The notes below the pieces were generated by a model. It did not search any database. It saw only the letters and a program-made list of their open reading frames with translations, and was not told the DNA's origin. This document shows, in pieces, positions 1-10,487 of a DNA stretch of 64,000 bases (its first letter is position 1; every line of letters begins with the position of its first letter). The stretch comes from Solibacillus isronensis (GTDB lineage: Bacteria; Bacillota; Bacilli; Bacillales_A; Planococcaceae): assembly GCF_023715405.1 (NCBI RefSeq), contig NZ_JAMBOC010000001.1:434001-498000 (forward strand), in the 5' to 3' direction. A program made the position numbers and the translations under genes.

Positions 1-899
1 AATTTGTTCAGTTTGGTGTAGAGGCTATCGGCTCAGCCGATCCAGCGATTGATGCGGAAGTAATGGCACTTGCAATGGATGTGTATACAACACTTGGCTT
101 GACGGATTTAAAATTAGTCATTAACTCATTAGGTGACAAAGAAACACGTGATGCGCATCGTAGTGCGTTAATCGAGCATTTTACTCCGGTCGTTGGAGAA
201 CTTTGCAGTGATTGTCAAAGCCGTCTGGAGAAAAATCCTTTACGCATTTTAGATTGTAAAGTAGATGCAAAACACCCAGCGATGGCAACTGCTCCTGCGC
301 TAACAAATTATTTAACGGATTCTTCGGCTGAATACTTCAAAAAAGTAAAACAATATTTAGATGTGCTAGGCATTTCCTATGAAGTGGACCCTAACTTAGT
401 ACGGGGTCTTGATTACTATAACCATACGGCGTTTGAAATTATGATTACCGGTGATGGATTCGGTTCAATTACGACACTTTGCGGTGGCGGCCGCTATAAT
501 GGTTTAGTTGAAGATATTGGCGGACCGGAATCACCTGGTATCGGATTCGCCCTATCAATTGAACGATTATTATTAGCGCTGGAAGCTAAAAATATTGAGC
601 TTGCTACGGGTAATAATCTGGAAATGTATGTTGTAGCAATGGGCGAAGAGGCAAAACTAAAAGCAGTGGAGCTTGTAAGTTCATTCCGTGCAAAGGGCAT
701 TTCAGCAGATATGGATTATTTAGACCGAAAAATGAAGGCGCAAATGAAAGCTGCCGACCGTGCAAATGCAAAATTTGTCATTGTACTAGGTGAGTCAGAA
801 TTAGAAGAGCAAGCAGTAAACGTCAAAACAATGGAAACAGGCGATCAGACAAAAGTGGAATTCGGTCAGCTTGTCCAATACGTTTTAGAAAACAAATAG
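1..899 (+). CDS. hisS: Histidyl-tRNA synthetase, C-terminal part (5' truncated by window edge)
   Basis: This enzyme charges tRNA-His in the cytoplasm. The reading frame is open from base 3, before the first ATG at 63, and the residues before that ATG ([18 protein letters not shown]) are typical HisRS, so the gene begins outside the window. Visible class II features are the HisRS signature around [13 protein letters not shown], the motif 3 region [11 protein letters not shown], and a C-terminal anticodon-binding domain over about the last 90 residues ending near [12 protein letters not shown]. It is followed 14 nt later by aspS, the usual Bacillales hisS-aspS operon. No frameshift is seen. Confidence 0.96.
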   Translation, partial: FVQFGVEAIGSADPAIDAEVMALAMDVYTTLGLTDLKLVINSLGDKETRDAHRSALIEHFTPVVGELCSDCQSRLEKNPLRILDCKVDAKHPAMATAPALTNYLTDSSAEYFKKVKQYLDVLGISYEVDPNLVRGLDYYNHTAFEIMITGDGFGSITTLCGGGRYNGLVEDIGGPESPGIGFALSIERLLLALEAKNIELATGNNLEMYVVAMGEEAKLKAVELVSSFRAKGISADMDYLDRKMKAQMKAADRANAKFVIVLGESELEEQAVNVKTMETGDQTKVEFGQLVQYVLENK

Positions 900-913
900 T
901 TGGAGGAATAACA

Positions 914-2686
914 ATGGCGCAAAGAACACATGCATGCGGTTTAGTAACAGCTGCAGAAGCGGGACAGGAAGTTGTATTAAAAGGTTGGGTACAAAAACGT
1001 CGTGACTTAGGCGGATTAATTTTCGTAGATATGCGTGACCGTGAAGGTATCGTACAAGTAGTTTTCGGTGATCAAGCGAAAGACGCATTAGAACTTGCAA
1101 ATAAAATTCGTAATGAGTTTGTCATTGAAGTAAAAGGTAAAGTTGTTTTACGTGATGCAACTCAAATAAATAAAAATATGAAAACCGGCGAAATTGAAGT
1201 GTCAGCTTCTGAACTGACTATTATTAACGAAGCTAAAAACCCTCCATTCGCAATCGATAACAATGCGGAAGTTTCGGAAGAATTACGTCTAAAATATCGT
1301 TATTTAGATTTACGTCGTCCTGTAATGTATGACACATTTAAAATGCGATCTGATGTAACACGTACAATCCGTAATTTCTTACAAAACGAAGGCTTCCTGG
1401 AAGTAGAAACACCGATTTTAACGAAATCGACACCAGAAGGAGCACGTGACTATCTAGTGCCATCACGTGTACATGATGGCGAATTTTATGCATTGCCGCA
1501 ATCACCACAGCTGTTTAAACAGCTTCTAATGGTAGGTGGCTTTGAAAAGTACTTCCAAATTGCTCGATGCTTCCGTGATGAAGATTTACGTGCGGACCGT
1601 CAGCCGGAATTTACACAAGTCGATATTGAAACATCATTCTTATCAATGGATGAAATTATCGAAATGAATGAGCGTCTTCTTACACAAGTTATGAAAGATG
1701 TAAAAGGTATTGATGTCGTTACACCATTCGCACGCATGAGCTATAAAGAAGCAATGGATCGTTTCGGTTCAGATAAACCAGATGTACGTTTTGGGCTGGA
1801 ATTAAAACAGCTTTCAGACATCGTGAAAGAATCTGCTTTCGGTGTATTTGCGAACGCGGTAGCAAATGGCGGCGAAGTGAAGGCGATCAATGTGAAAGGC
1901 GCGGCAGCAAACTATTCTCGTAAAGATATTGATGCATTAGGCGAATTTGCCGGCCGTTACGGAGCAAAAGGTTTAGCTTGGTTAAAAGTGACGGAAGAAG
2001 GCTTGAATGGTCCAATCGCGAAGTTCTTTGAAGGGGAAGCAGCGGACGGAATTATCCAAGCAACAGAAGCACAAGCTGGTGACTTATTATTATTCGTTGC
2101 AGATAAATCTTCTGTAGTCGCAGACGCACTAGGCGCATTACGATTAAAATTAGGAAAAGAATTAGGCTTAATCGATGAGTCGAAATTCGAATTCTTATGG
2201 ATTGTTGATTGGCCATTATTCGAATACGATGAGGCGGAAGGTCGTTATTATGCGGCTCACCATCCATTCACTCGTCCATTCGATGAAGATTTAGATTTAA
2301 TGAATACAAACCCTAAAGAAGTTCGTGCTCAAGCCTATGATATCGTATTAAACGGTTATGAGCTTGGCGGCGGGTCACTTCGTATTTATGAGCCGGATTT
2401 ACAAGCAAAAATGTTTGAACTGCTAGGATTCAGTGAAGAGGAAGCGCGTGCACAATTCGGTTTCTTACTGGAAGCATTTGACTACGGCGTTCCTCCACAT
2501 GGCGGTTTAGCAATGGGTCTTGACCGATTAGTAATGCTTCTTGCTGGTCGTACAAATTTACGTGATACAATCGCATTCCCGAAAACGGCAACTGCAAGCT
2601 GTTTATTAACAGATGCACCATCACCAGTTTCCGATGCACAGCTTGAAGAGTTAAGCTTACGTATCGCAGCAACAGCCAAAAAATAA
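914..2686 (+). CDS. aspS: Aspartyl-tRNA synthetase
   Basis: AspRS charges tRNA-Asp (possibly also tRNA-Asn) and acts in the cytoplasm. At 590 aa it has the bacterial-type length. An N-terminal OB-fold anticodon-binding domain (about residues 1-110, [20 protein letters not shown]) precedes the class II catalytic core with [16 protein letters not shown] (motif 2) and [15 protein letters not shown] (motif 3). The GAD insertion domain lies between, around residues 280-420. The ATG at 914 has the SD TTGGAGGAA 8 nt upstream. It is the second gene after hisS and ends in a strong terminator. Confidence 0.97.
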   Translation: MAQRTHACGLVTAAEAGQEVVLKGWVQKRRDLGGLIFVDMRDREGIVQVVFGDQAKDALELANKIRNEFVIEVKGKVVLRDATQINKNMKTGEIEVSASELTIINEAKNPPFAIDNNAEVSEELRLKYRYLDLRRPVMYDTFKMRSDVTRTIRNFLQNEGFLEVETPILTKSTPEGARDYLVPSRVHDGEFYALPQSPQLFKQLLMVGGFEKYFQIARCFRDEDLRADRQPEFTQVDIETSFLSMDEIIEMNERLLTQVMKDVKGIDVVTPFARMSYKEAMDRFGSDKPDVRFGLELKQLSDIVKESAFGVFANAVANGGEVKAINVKGAAANYSRKDIDALGEFAGRYGAKGLAWLKVTEEGLNGPIAKFFEGEAADGIIQATEAQAGDLLLFVADKSSVVADALGALRLKLGKELGLIDESKFEFLWIVDWPLFEYDEAEGRYYAAHHPFTRPFDEDLDLMNTNPKEVRAQAYDIVLNGYELGGGSLRIYEPDLQAKMFELLGFSEEEARAQFGFLLEAFDYGVPPHGGLAMGLDRLVMLLAGRTNLRDTIAFPKTATASCLLTDAPSPVSDAQLEELSLRIAATAKK

Positions 2687-2692
2687 CACGTT

Positions 2693-2729
2693 AAGGTATT
2701 TCTTCTCTCGAGAAGAAGTACCTTTTTTT
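2693..2729 (+). terminator. Intrinsic terminator after aspS
   Basis: AAGGTA pairs with TACCTT and TCTTCT with AGAAGA around a CTCG loop, followed by a run of seven T. It closes the hisS-aspS unit and separates it from the 6S RNA gene. Confidence 0.9.
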
Positions 2730-2805
2730 AAAAAGTAAAAAGGTACCATATATTTCTAAAAAGTTAGTACAATTTTAATAATTTATAAGAATGGGATATT
2801 TTCGA

Positions 2806-2834
2806 TTGAATAATCAGAATATTGGTGTTAATAT
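2806..2834 (+). promoter_or_regulatory. Probable sigma-A promoter of the 6S RNA gene
   Basis: TTGAAT (2806-2811), a 17-nt spacer and TAATAT (2829-2834) place the transcription start near 2841-2843, just at the 5' end of the closing helix of the 6S RNA. The boxes match consensus at most positions. The assignment rests on geometry only. Confidence 0.6.
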
Positions 2835-2842
2835 ATCATTAA

Positions 2843-3045
2843 TACGAATCCTGAAGTGTTCGTCGCTATATTTGTTACTAAACACTTTTGACCGAACAAT
2901 AAATCGTTGGGAGCTACTATTACCGTAGAAGCAAACATGCCCCATTTGGAGCGGGAAGTTTAACGCTGCGATTAGTGCACCCCCTTGCTATAGACGCGGG
3001 ATCAAAACGATGTTGTAGCAAGACGGCATATTTGGGATTCGTCCA
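2843..3045 (+). ncRNA. ssrS: 6S RNA (SsrS/BsrA type)
   Basis: 6S RNA mimics an open promoter and sequesters the housekeeping RNA polymerase holoenzyme in stationary phase. The ends pair: CGAATCC (2845-2851) with GGATTCG (3035-3041). Conserved Firmicutes 6S stretches are visible, for example CCGTAGAAGCAAACATGCCC, GCGGGAAGTTTAACGCTGCG and CCCCTTGCTATAGACGCGGG. The location between aspS and tcdA is the same as bsrA in B. subtilis. The 547-base gap from 2687 to 3234 is fully explained by the aspS terminator, this RNA, its terminator and the tcdA leader. Exact ends are estimated to within a few bases. Confidence 0.93.
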
Positions 3046-3056
3046 TTTCTAATTTT

Positions 3057-3092
3057 ACTCTTCTACTTTCATGTAGAAGAGTATTTTTATTT
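3057..3092 (+). terminator. Intrinsic terminator downstream of 6S RNA
   Basis: A perfect 10-bp stem, ACTCTTCTAC (3057-3066) with GTAGAAGAGT (3073-3082), a 6-nt loop and a T-rich tail. Confidence 0.85.
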
Positions 3093-3234
3093 TGCTTTCA
3101 TAACTAGGATTGAAGCATTCATGAAGCAAAAATATTATTAATGCTACTTTCTGTCATTATATTGTTGCTTGCATCTCGTAATTGATGTCGATATAATGCC
3201 TAGTAGAATGATAAAGATTGAGGGGTAAAATTAG

Positions 3235-3996
3235 ATGTTACATCAATTTTCACGAAATGAATTAGCTATTGGAACAGAAGGGTTAGAAAAACTTAAAGAA
3301 ACGACAGTCGCGATTTTAGGTGTGGGCGGTGTAGGCTCGTTTGCAGCGGAAGCATGTGCACGCAGCGGGATTGGCCGTATTATATTAGTAGATAAAGATA
3401 ATGTGGATATTACGAATGTTAATCGTCAATTGGTTGCCTATCTATCAACAGTCGGAAAATCAAAATCTGCTGTTATGAAAGAGCGGATTGCAGATATTAA
3501 CCCGGAGTGCGAAGTAATTGATATGCATATGTTTTATACAGAGGAAACTTATGAACAATTTTTCGCGCAAGGAATCGATTATGTAATCGATGCATCCGAT
3601 ACAGTAATATACAAAATCCATATTATGAAAGAATGTTTAAAACGCAACATTCCAATTATATCAAGCATGGGTGCTGCGAATAAAATGGATCCTACACGTT
3701 TCCAAATTGCCGACATTTCAAAAACGCATACAGATCCACTGGCAAAAGTAATTCGTACAAAGCTTCGTAAAGAAGGCATTAAAAAAGGTGTAACTGTTGT
3801 ATTTTCAGATGAATCTCCAATTGTTGTGCGTCCTGATGTTGCACAATATGTAGGAAAACCTGAAGCTGAAATCCGCAAAGCACAATTACCGCCTTCATCA
3901 AATGCATTCGTACCATCTGTTGCGGGCTTAATTGCAGCAAGCTGGGTAATTAATACGATTTTAAAAGATGTCCAAATTAACCGCGTTCAAGGGTAA
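3235..3996 (+). CDS. tcdA: tRNA threonylcarbamoyladenosine dehydratase (ThiF/E1-like)
   Basis: This member of the ThiF/MoeB superfamily cyclises t6A37 to ct6A37 in ANN-decoding tRNAs using ATP. The 253-aa protein has the nucleotide-binding glycine motif GVGGVGSFAAEACARSGIG (about residues 29-47), the acidic VDKDNVD loop and the Arg-containing NVNRQL segment typical of the family. A C-terminal region with AGLIAASWVIN follows. The SD GAGGGGTAA precedes the ATG. It is the equivalent of B. subtilis yrvM, which also follows 6S RNA. Transcription appears monocistronic, with a terminator right after. Confidence 0.93.
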   Translation: MLHQFSRNELAIGTEGLEKLKETTVAILGVGGVGSFAAEACARSGIGRIILVDKDNVDITNVNRQLVAYLSTVGKSKSAVMKERIADINPECEVIDMHMFYTEETYEQFFAQGIDYVIDASDTVIYKIHIMKECLKRNIPIISSMGAANKMDPTRFQIADISKTHTDPLAKVIRTKLRKEGIKKGVTVVFSDESPIVVRPDVAQYVGKPEAEIRKAQLPPSSNAFVPSVAGLIAASWVINTILKDVQINRVQG

Positions 3997-4020
3997 GCGA
4001 GGACTTCTTTAAATAAAGGG

Positions 4021-4060
4021 TGTGTAAAGGGGTTTTCGGACCTTTTTACACATCTTTTTT
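4021..4060 (+). terminator. Intrinsic terminator after tcdA
   Basis: TGTGTAAA at 4021 pairs with TTTACACA, with a partly paired GC core and a run of T after 4054. Confidence 0.85.
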
Positions 4061-4232
4061 TAGTGGATATTTGCTATTGATAAGGACTAATTTAAACGCT
4101 TTTTTTCATCTATTATTTTATTGTGGAATTGATCAAACAACAAACTTAGCTTTCCATCAGTCACTATATTGCGCAATAAATTACATACTTTAATTAGTTA
4201 TACAAAAATTTCCTAAGAAAACTATAACATTA

Positions 4233-4248
4233 TGAATGAGTATTCATT
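4233..4248. promoter_or_regulatory. Operator-like palindrome upstream of the 134-aa gene
   Basis: The sequence TGAATGAGTATTCATT contains the dyad AATGA/TCATT. It sits about 28 bp upstream of a TAAAAT -10-like box (4276-4281). It resembles TetR-type operators such as the B. subtilis FadR box, but the second half-site is imperfect. Apart from this and the tcdA terminator, the 317-base gap 3997-4314 holds only AT-rich sequence with no coding potential that I can see. Confidence 0.35.
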
Positions 4249-4314
4249 TTTTAATATGGATTGTTATTATTGTGGTAAAATGATAAAAATGTTTCAGGAA
4301 GGGAGCTAAAAAAA

Positions 4315-4719
4315 ATGGTAATTCAACAAATGGAATACCGGGGTTTGAATTTACATGATGTGATCGGGTCGGTGGAAATTGCGATTGATGCTGATTTAAA
4401 TACGATCCATATTTATGATACGGATCATATTGTTGAACCTGAATATAATTTTTTAACGAAAAACTTCATGTTGAGTGAAGGTTTCTGGAAAATGGCCAGT
4501 GTAATAAAAGAAAAGCAATTATTTTTGAGCAATGATGAAAAAAGATTAGATAGATGGATTGAATCATTTAAATGGGTCTTTTATAGTTCAGGTCAGTCAA
4601 TAAAAATTTATAAACAAGGTGTAATGGTTGTTTATAAAATCGGTTATATTGATAACGAGAAGTTATTATATGAAAAATACTTTTCCCGTTTGACAGATGA
4701 ATCTTTGAATAGCAAATGA
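4315..4719 (+). CDS. Hypothetical protein, 134 aa
   Basis: I do not recognise this family. The protein is soluble, acidic in its N-terminal half and rich in aromatic residues, with no signal peptide, membrane segment or known motif. The start has a good SD (GGAAGGGA, 9 nt before the ATG). The upstream region carries a dyad and a -10-like box, so it probably has its own promoter. It is followed by another unknown gene on the same strand 144 nt downstream with its own SD and no terminator between them, so the two could share a transcript. Neither function is inferable. Confidence 0.7.
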   Translation: MVIQQMEYRGLNLHDVIGSVEIAIDADLNTIHIYDTDHIVEPEYNFLTKNFMLSEGFWKMASVIKEKQLFLSNDEKRLDRWIESFKWVFYSSGQSIKIYKQGVMVVYKIGYIDNEKLLYEKYFSRLTDESLNSK

Positions 4720-4863
4720 CATAATATTCTATTAAGAGATTAATTATGGCAAAAATATGGCAGGATTTTAATGATTTTTTCGTTTTTGCAGAAAAATTCC
4801 TTTTTTTTGCTATAGTTAATAAAGTATTGATAATATGCATGGGGATGCAAGGAGGACGATAGA

Positions 4864-5358
4864 ATGACAATTGAAATGAAAAATGATTTATTGAATTTGC
4901 CGAGTCTACAGTTGAAAATGGATAGAATCGTTTTTGAAAATATCGATACGAAACCAAATTGGTCGAAAGCTTTTGAGCAGCTTGATGAATTATTGCATAA
5001 AGTAGCGAATAATTTTAATGATTACATCGCGAGAAATAACGGGGAACTGCCATCAAGCAATACTTATTGGATCCTTTATATGGATATTACTTCAAAACTG
5101 TTATACTTTACGGGTTTAGCGCATGCTAATTTAATAGCAAAAGATGATGCGGATGCATGTGCACATGTAATTAAGCTATATGAATTAAGTGCGAGCTGTA
5201 TTCCAAACGCGCATATTGAAAGTAATGAAGAATTACTTTCGGAAATTGAAAAGAGTATTCATCAATTAAATGAAGAAGAAGTCAAACTGACTGTTGCCGA
5301 CAATGTTGAACAATGTATTAAAGCATTTAAGCAATTTGCCGAGTCATACGAAAAGTAA
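4864..5358 (+). CDS. Hypothetical protein, 164 aa
   Basis: I do not recognise this family. The protein is predicted soluble, mostly helical and acidic, with no signal peptide or transmembrane segment. A strong SD (AAGGAGG at 4850-4856) lies 7 nt before the ATG. A short hairpin, TGCAT/ATGCA, lies just before the SD and could affect translation. It ends before a terminator shared with the convergent rarA gene. Lengths and charge pattern resemble the many small regulatory or protein-interaction proteins of Bacillales, but that is only an impression. Confidence 0.7.
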   Translation: MTIEMKNDLLNLPSLQLKMDRIVFENIDTKPNWSKAFEQLDELLHKVANNFNDYIARNNGELPSSNTYWILYMDITSKLLYFTGLAHANLIAKDDADACAHVIKLYELSASCIPNAHIESNEELLSEIEKSIHQLNEEEVKLTVADNVEQCIKAFKQFAESYEK

Positions 5359-5371
5359 ATTATAAAAGAGT

Positions 5372-5406
5372 GAGTCATTTTCATTGAGTTGAAAATGACT
5401 CTTTTT
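5372..5406. terminator. Bidirectional terminator between the 164-aa gene and rarA
   Basis: A 12-bp stem, GAGTCATTTTCA (5372-5383) with TGAAAATGACTC (5390-5401), followed by five T on the plus strand and by an A-rich 5' flank that gives a T tract on the minus strand. Confidence 0.85.
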
Positions 5407-5426
5407 GTGTACTTAATAAATGCCGC

Positions 5427-6707
5427 TTATTTCTTAAAAGATTTTAGCTTTTCATATATGGCAGCCATTCTTTTTTCTTCACCTGCTATGACGGGCTTGT
5501 AAAATTCGGTTCCTGCAAGTTCATCCGGTAAATATTGCTGTTGTACCCAGCCGCCGAATGTTCCGATAGGGGAGTCGTGCGGGTATTTATATCCGACATG
5601 GCCGAGTGTTGCCGCACCTGCATAATGGGCGTCCTTTAGATGATTCGGAATATCACCGGTTTTCCCCTCATGAATTGCTGCAATCGCCGTATCCAAAGCT
5701 TTGTAGGCTGAATTTGATTTGTCCGATAAACACATTTCAACAACAGCGGTTGCGAGTGGAATACGCGCTTCCGGCAACCCGAGTTTCACGGCTGCTTCAG
5801 TTGCTGCCTGCACATGTGCCCCAACACTAGGGTTCGCAAGTCCGATATCTTCATAGGCCATGACGAGCAGTCTTCGACATACCGCAACCAAGTCCCCATT
5901 TTCGAGTAAATGAGCCAAATAATATAGCGCAGCATTTGGGTCACTGCCGCGTACCGATTTTTGAAGAGCCGACAATAAGTTATAGAAATGGGAACCGCCT
6001 TTATCCCCAAAAACCCCGATCCTTTTTGCTAATGCATCAATCGCATTGTCATTAATAATAGTTACCCCGTCTTTTTCATCTGAAGCATAATATACCGATT
6101 CTAGTAGGGTTAATGCTTTACGGGCATCGCCATTTGAGGCATTAGCAATTTTTTCGATTTGCTGTTCGGTAATATCGATTTCTAAATGTCCAAGACCGCG
6201 TTCTTTATCTGATAATGCCTGATTGAGCAATTGGACAATATCAGCGCCTGTTAAGCGTTCTAATTGTAATATTTCCCCGCAGCGTGAACGGATGGCAGGG
6301 TTTACATCATGGAAAGGATTTTCCGTAGTTGCCCCGATCAAGACGATTGAACCGTTTTCTACATGCGGCAGCAATGTATCTTGCTGGAGTTTGTTAAAAC
6401 GGTGGATTTCATCTAAAAACAATAAGACTTTACCGCTCATTCGGGCATCCATCACGATTTGTTCAATATCTTTCTTCCCGGCATGTGTGGCGTTTAATGC
6501 AAAGAAAGGAATTTTTGAGCTGCCGGCAATCGCATTTGCAATCGATGTTTTTCCTACCCCGGGAGGCCCATAAAGCAACATCGAAGGTACATGTCCTTTT
6601 TCAATCATTTTAAATAATGGTGTTGCCGGTCCAATAATATGCTGCTGACCAACAACTTCGCGAATTGTACGAGGTCTCATTTTATAGGCGAGCGGTTCAT
6701 TTTGCAT
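5427..6707 (-). CDS. rarA: Replication-associated recombination protein A (AAA+ ATPase, MgsA/RarA)
   Basis: RarA is a clamp-loader-like AAA+ ATPase acting at stalled replication forks. The 426-aa protein has Walker A GPPGVGKT (residues 47-54), Walker B LLFLDEIHRF (Asp99-Glu100), a sensor 1 region ending GATTENP and the arginine finger region AIRSRCGE. The C-terminal MgsA tetramerisation domain (about residues 250-425) includes YEDIGLANP and YKYPHDSPIGTFGGW. Length is normal. It is divergent from cymR, as yrvN is in B. subtilis. Confidence 0.96.
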   Translation of the reverse strand: MQNEPLAYKMRPRTIREVVGQQHIIGPATPLFKMIEKGHVPSMLLYGPPGVGKTSIANAIAGSSKIPFFALNATHAGKKDIEQIVMDARMSGKVLLFLDEIHRFNKLQQDTLLPHVENGSIVLIGATTENPFHDVNPAIRSRCGEILQLERLTGADIVQLLNQALSDKERGLGHLEIDITEQQIEKIANASNGDARKALTLLESVYYASDEKDGVTIINDNAIDALAKRIGVFGDKGGSHFYNLLSALQKSVRGSDPNAALYYLAHLLENGDLVAVCRRLLVMAYEDIGLANPSVGAHVQAATEAAVKLGLPEARIPLATAVVEMCLSDKSNSAYKALDTAIAAIHEGKTGDIPNHLKDAHYAGAATLGHVGYKYPHDSPIGTFGGWVQQQYLPDELAGTEFYKPVIAGEEKRMAAIYEKLKSFKK

Positions 6708-6795
6708 AATTTTTCGCTCCTTTTCTTTTCAGTTGAATAAAATGGTTTTGTTAATAATCATAAAGTATTTCCGAGTGGTTTAAAAGGAGTTGTGT

Positions 6796-6801
6796 TATAA
6801 T
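6796..6801 (+). promoter_or_regulatory. Probable -10 box of the cymR operon
   Basis: TATAAT at 6796-6801 preceded by TGTGT, about 40 nt before the cymR start. No good -35 box is seen 16-18 nt upstream. CymR-family regulators are often autoregulated, but I could not define a convincing operator. Confidence 0.5.
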
Positions 6802-6839
6802 GAATAATATTAAAGGACTAGAAAATAAGAGGTGTAACG

Positions 6840-7259
6840 ATGAAAATATCGACTAAAGGACGTTACGGTTTAACGATTATGATTGAATTGGCAAAGCATT
6901 ATGGTGAAGGACCGATTCCGCTGCGACAAATTGCTGCGGATAAAGATTTATCGGAAGCGTATTTAGAGCAGTTAGTGTCACCACTACGCAATGCAGGCCT
7001 TGTGAAAAGTGTCCGGGGCGCATATGGCGGCTATATGTTGGCACATAAGCCAAATGAAATTTCTGCAGCTGATGTTATCCGTGTTTTGGAAGGGCCGATT
7101 CAGCCGGTTGAAGGAATTGAAAACGAAGAAGCGCCACAGCGTGAATTATGGATGCGTATTCGCGATGCAGTAAAAAATGTCTTGGATACAACGACGATTG
7201 ACGATTTGGCAAAATATACAAATAATGAAGTATCTGACGGCTATATGTTTTACATTTAG
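6840..7259 (+). CDS. cymR: Rrf2-family cysteine metabolism repressor CymR
   Basis: CymR represses sulfur-acquisition genes and forms a complex with cysteine synthase CysK in B. subtilis. The 139-aa protein is a full-length Rrf2 winged-helix protein: KISTKGRYGLTIMIELA at the N terminus, then a recognition helix DLSEAYLEQLVSPLRNAG and a wing GAYGGYML. The three Fe-S cysteines of IscR/NsrR are absent, as expected for CymR. The SD is AGAGGTG. It is the first gene of a cymR-cysteine desulfurase-mnmA series, with 25 nt to the next gene. Confidence 0.93.
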   Translation: MKISTKGRYGLTIMIELAKHYGEGPIPLRQIAADKDLSEAYLEQLVSPLRNAGLVKSVRGAYGGYMLAHKPNEISAADVIRVLEGPIQPVEGIENEEAPQRELWMRIRDAVKNVLDTTTIDDLAKYTNNEVSDGYMFYI

Positions 7260-7284
7260 TGTTATTTAAAGGAGTTAGTTTGTT

Positions 7285-8430
7285 TTGAAAAATACAATTT
7301 ATCTTGATCATGCCGCAACCTCACCCATTGCCCCTGAAGTAATTGATGTAATGGCACGTGCAATGGCCGAGGAAAGCGGTAATGCATCAAGTATTCACAC
7401 AGTTGGACGCAGTGCACGTAAAGCACTGGATGACTCTCGGGCAAGTTTGGCAGCAAAAGTAAATGCGAAACCCTCTGAAATTATTTTTACAAGCGGTGGA
7501 ACAGAAGCCGATAATATGGCCATTTTTGGAACAGCGTATGCACGCCAAAAAGAAGGAAAACATATTATTACAACAGCAATTGAACACCATGCCGTTTTAC
7601 ATGCGTGTGAAAAGCTTGAAAAAGAAGGTTTCACGGTGACGTATTTACCCGTTGACAAAACAGGGCGAATCCGCGCTGAACAGGTGAAAGAGGCTTTACG
7701 TGAGGATACGATTTTAGTTACGATTATGTATGGTAACAATGAAGTCGGCACAATCCAGCCTATCGCAGAAATTGGAGCGATCTTAAAAGAACATACCGCT
7801 ATATTCCATACAGATGCTGTCCAAGCATTCGGACTGGAAAAAGTGGATGTAGAAGCACTCCATGTTGATTTGTTGAGTGTTTCTGCCCATAAAATTAACG
7901 GTCCTAAAGGAATTGGCTTTTTATATGCAAAAACAGGAGTCAAATTAACAAATATCCTATACGGCGGTTCCCAGGAAAAAAAACGTCGTGCAGGAACGGA
8001 AAATGTCCCGGCGATTATTGCGTTTGCAAAAGCTGCCGAATTAGCAGGACAATCTGCACAACAGCGTAGAGAGCAGTACAACGGTTATAAAAATATTTTA
8101 ATCGAACAGTTCCAGCAGGCGAATATTGATTTTCAACTGAATGGTCATCAAACGAGCGTTTTACCGCATGTATTGAATGTCACTTTCCCCGGAACGGATG
8201 TTGAATCATTTTTGATCAATTTGGATATGGCAGGAGTACTCGTATCAAGCGGTTCTGCTTGCACGGCAGGTTCGATTGACCCGTCCCATGTACTTGTTGC
8301 GATGTATGGACAGAACGCCCCTGAGCTTCGTAGTTCCATTCGTTTCAGTTTTGGGTTAGGATTAACAGATGAGTTAGTAGGGGAAGCAGGGAAGCGTACT
8401 GCTGAAATTGTGAAACGGCTAACTTCGTAA
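7285..8430 (+). CDS. Cysteine desulfurase (NifS/IscS family, YrvO-like)
   Basis: This PLP enzyme removes sulfur from cysteine and, in this context, supplies MnmA for tRNA 2-thiouridine. The 381-aa protein has the PLP-binding lysine in SVSAHKINGPKG (Lys203) and the persulfide cysteine in SSGSACTAG (Cys326). It starts at TTG 7285, supported by SD AAAGGAG at 7268-7274. No other start in the correct register has an SD. The position between cymR and mnmA matches B. subtilis yrvO, the dedicated MnmA partner. Serving Fe-S assembly as well cannot be excluded. Confidence 0.94.
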   Translation: MKNTIYLDHAATSPIAPEVIDVMARAMAEESGNASSIHTVGRSARKALDDSRASLAAKVNAKPSEIIFTSGGTEADNMAIFGTAYARQKEGKHIITTAIEHHAVLHACEKLEKEGFTVTYLPVDKTGRIRAEQVKEALREDTILVTIMYGNNEVGTIQPIAEIGAILKEHTAIFHTDAVQAFGLEKVDVEALHVDLLSVSAHKINGPKGIGFLYAKTGVKLTNILYGGSQEKKRRAGTENVPAIIAFAKAAELAGQSAQQRREQYNGYKNILIEQFQQANIDFQLNGHQTSVLPHVLNVTFPGTDVESFLINLDMAGVLVSSGSACTAGSIDPSHVLVAMYGQNAPELRSSIRFSFGLGLTDELVGEAGKRTAEIVKRLTS

Positions 8431-8489
8431 ATTTATAAGAAAGACTTCGCGCCTTTTACGCGATTTGTCTAAGAAAAGGTGAATAGTAA

Positions 8490-9608
<1,119 letters not shown>

Positions 9609-9666
9609 TAGACGATAGACGTTCATTTAAAAATGAGCGTCTATACATATTTATAGAGGTGAAAGA

Positions 9667-10332
9667 ATGGATACAAACTATAATGAAATCGGGATTAAAG
9701 CATTTCAGGAAAAGCGTTATGAAGAAGCTGCACAAGCTTTCACACAGGCAATTGAGGCACAGCCGGACGATGCGATCGGCTATGTAAACTTCGGTACATT
9801 GCTTGCGGCGATGGGGGATATCGAACGTGCTGAACGCTTCTTCCAAAAGGCGATCACAGTAGATGAAAAAGCTGCTACAGCGTATTACGGATTGGCAAAT
9901 TTATATTATGAAGCGGAACGCTATACAGAAGCCGCAAAACTATATCAAAAATCGATCGATTACGGGATCGAAGGGGCAGATGCCTATTACATGCTGGCAA
10001 AATCATTTGAACGCGAACAGCAATTCAAGTTGGCCCTGCCATTTATGCAACGTGCGGCAGAGCTTGCACCAAAAGATCTGCAAATTCGTTTATCATATGG
10101 CATTTTGCTTTGCTCTTTGGAAATGTTCGATTTTGCAAAGCCAGAGCTGGAGTATGTTATTGAAGAGGACTGGAACAATGCAGATGCGCATTATAATTTA
10201 GGTGTACTTTACGCGGTAGCTACATCAGATACAGATAAAGCAAAATATCATTTGAAACAAGCTTATACACTTCAGCCTGAGTTTGATCAGGCGAAGTATT
10301 TATATGATATGATTTGCCAACGTTCGAATTAA
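9667..10332 (+). CDS. TPR-repeat protein (YrrB-like)
   Basis: The 221-aa soluble protein is made almost entirely of tetratricopeptide repeats of about 34 residues; clear ones begin near GIKAFQEKRYEEAAQAFTQAI, IGYVNFGTLLAAMGDIERAE, ATAYYGLANLYYEAERYTEAA and NADAHYNLGVLYAVA. TPR proteins act as protein-interaction scaffolds. Gene order with mnmA matches B. subtilis yrrB. An imperfect inverted repeat (9616-9643, TAGACG...CGTCTA) between mnmA and this gene lacks a T tract, so co-transcription is likely. The SD is GAGGTGAAAG. It ends at a strong terminator. Confidence 0.88.
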   Translation: MDTNYNEIGIKAFQEKRYEEAAQAFTQAIEAQPDDAIGYVNFGTLLAAMGDIERAERFFQKAITVDEKAATAYYGLANLYYEAERYTEAAKLYQKSIDYGIEGADAYYMLAKSFEREQQFKLALPFMQRAAELAPKDLQIRLSYGILLCSLEMFDFAKPELEYVIEEDWNNADAHYNLGVLYAVATSDTDKAKYHLKQAYTLQPEFDQAKYLYDMICQRSN

Positions 10333-10350
10333 TCTAATAGACGAAAATAT

Positions 10351-10394
10351 AAAGTGATGTGTTGAAAAGAGAATTTTCAACCATCACTTTTTTT
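10351..10394 (+). terminator. Intrinsic terminator after the TPR gene
   Basis: AAAGTGATG..TTGAAAA pairs with TTTTCAA..CATCACTTT and is followed by a run of T. It marks the 3' end of the cymR-mnmA transcription unit. Confidence 0.9.
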
Positions 10395-10487
10395 ATAATA
10401 AAATGATAATAAAATGAAATACTTTAAAACAGTAAGTTTATGATATGATGGATGAAACTGACAATTACTTGAGGTGAGGTATGTAGC

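Noticed and set aside
4568..4957. 129-codon minus-strand frame across the two orphan genes
   Set aside because: It spans both plus-strand genes and their gap, has no SD, and the plus-strand frames both have good SDs.
7395..8081. 228-codon open frame on the minus strand inside the cysteine desulfurase gene
   Set aside because: Antisense to a clear, conserved gene, Ser/Ala-biased in the way such shadow frames are, with no SD or family resemblance.
9609..9666. Terminator between mnmA and the TPR gene
   Set aside because: TAGACG...CGTCTA forms an imperfect hairpin but there is no T tract, so I do not call it a terminator.
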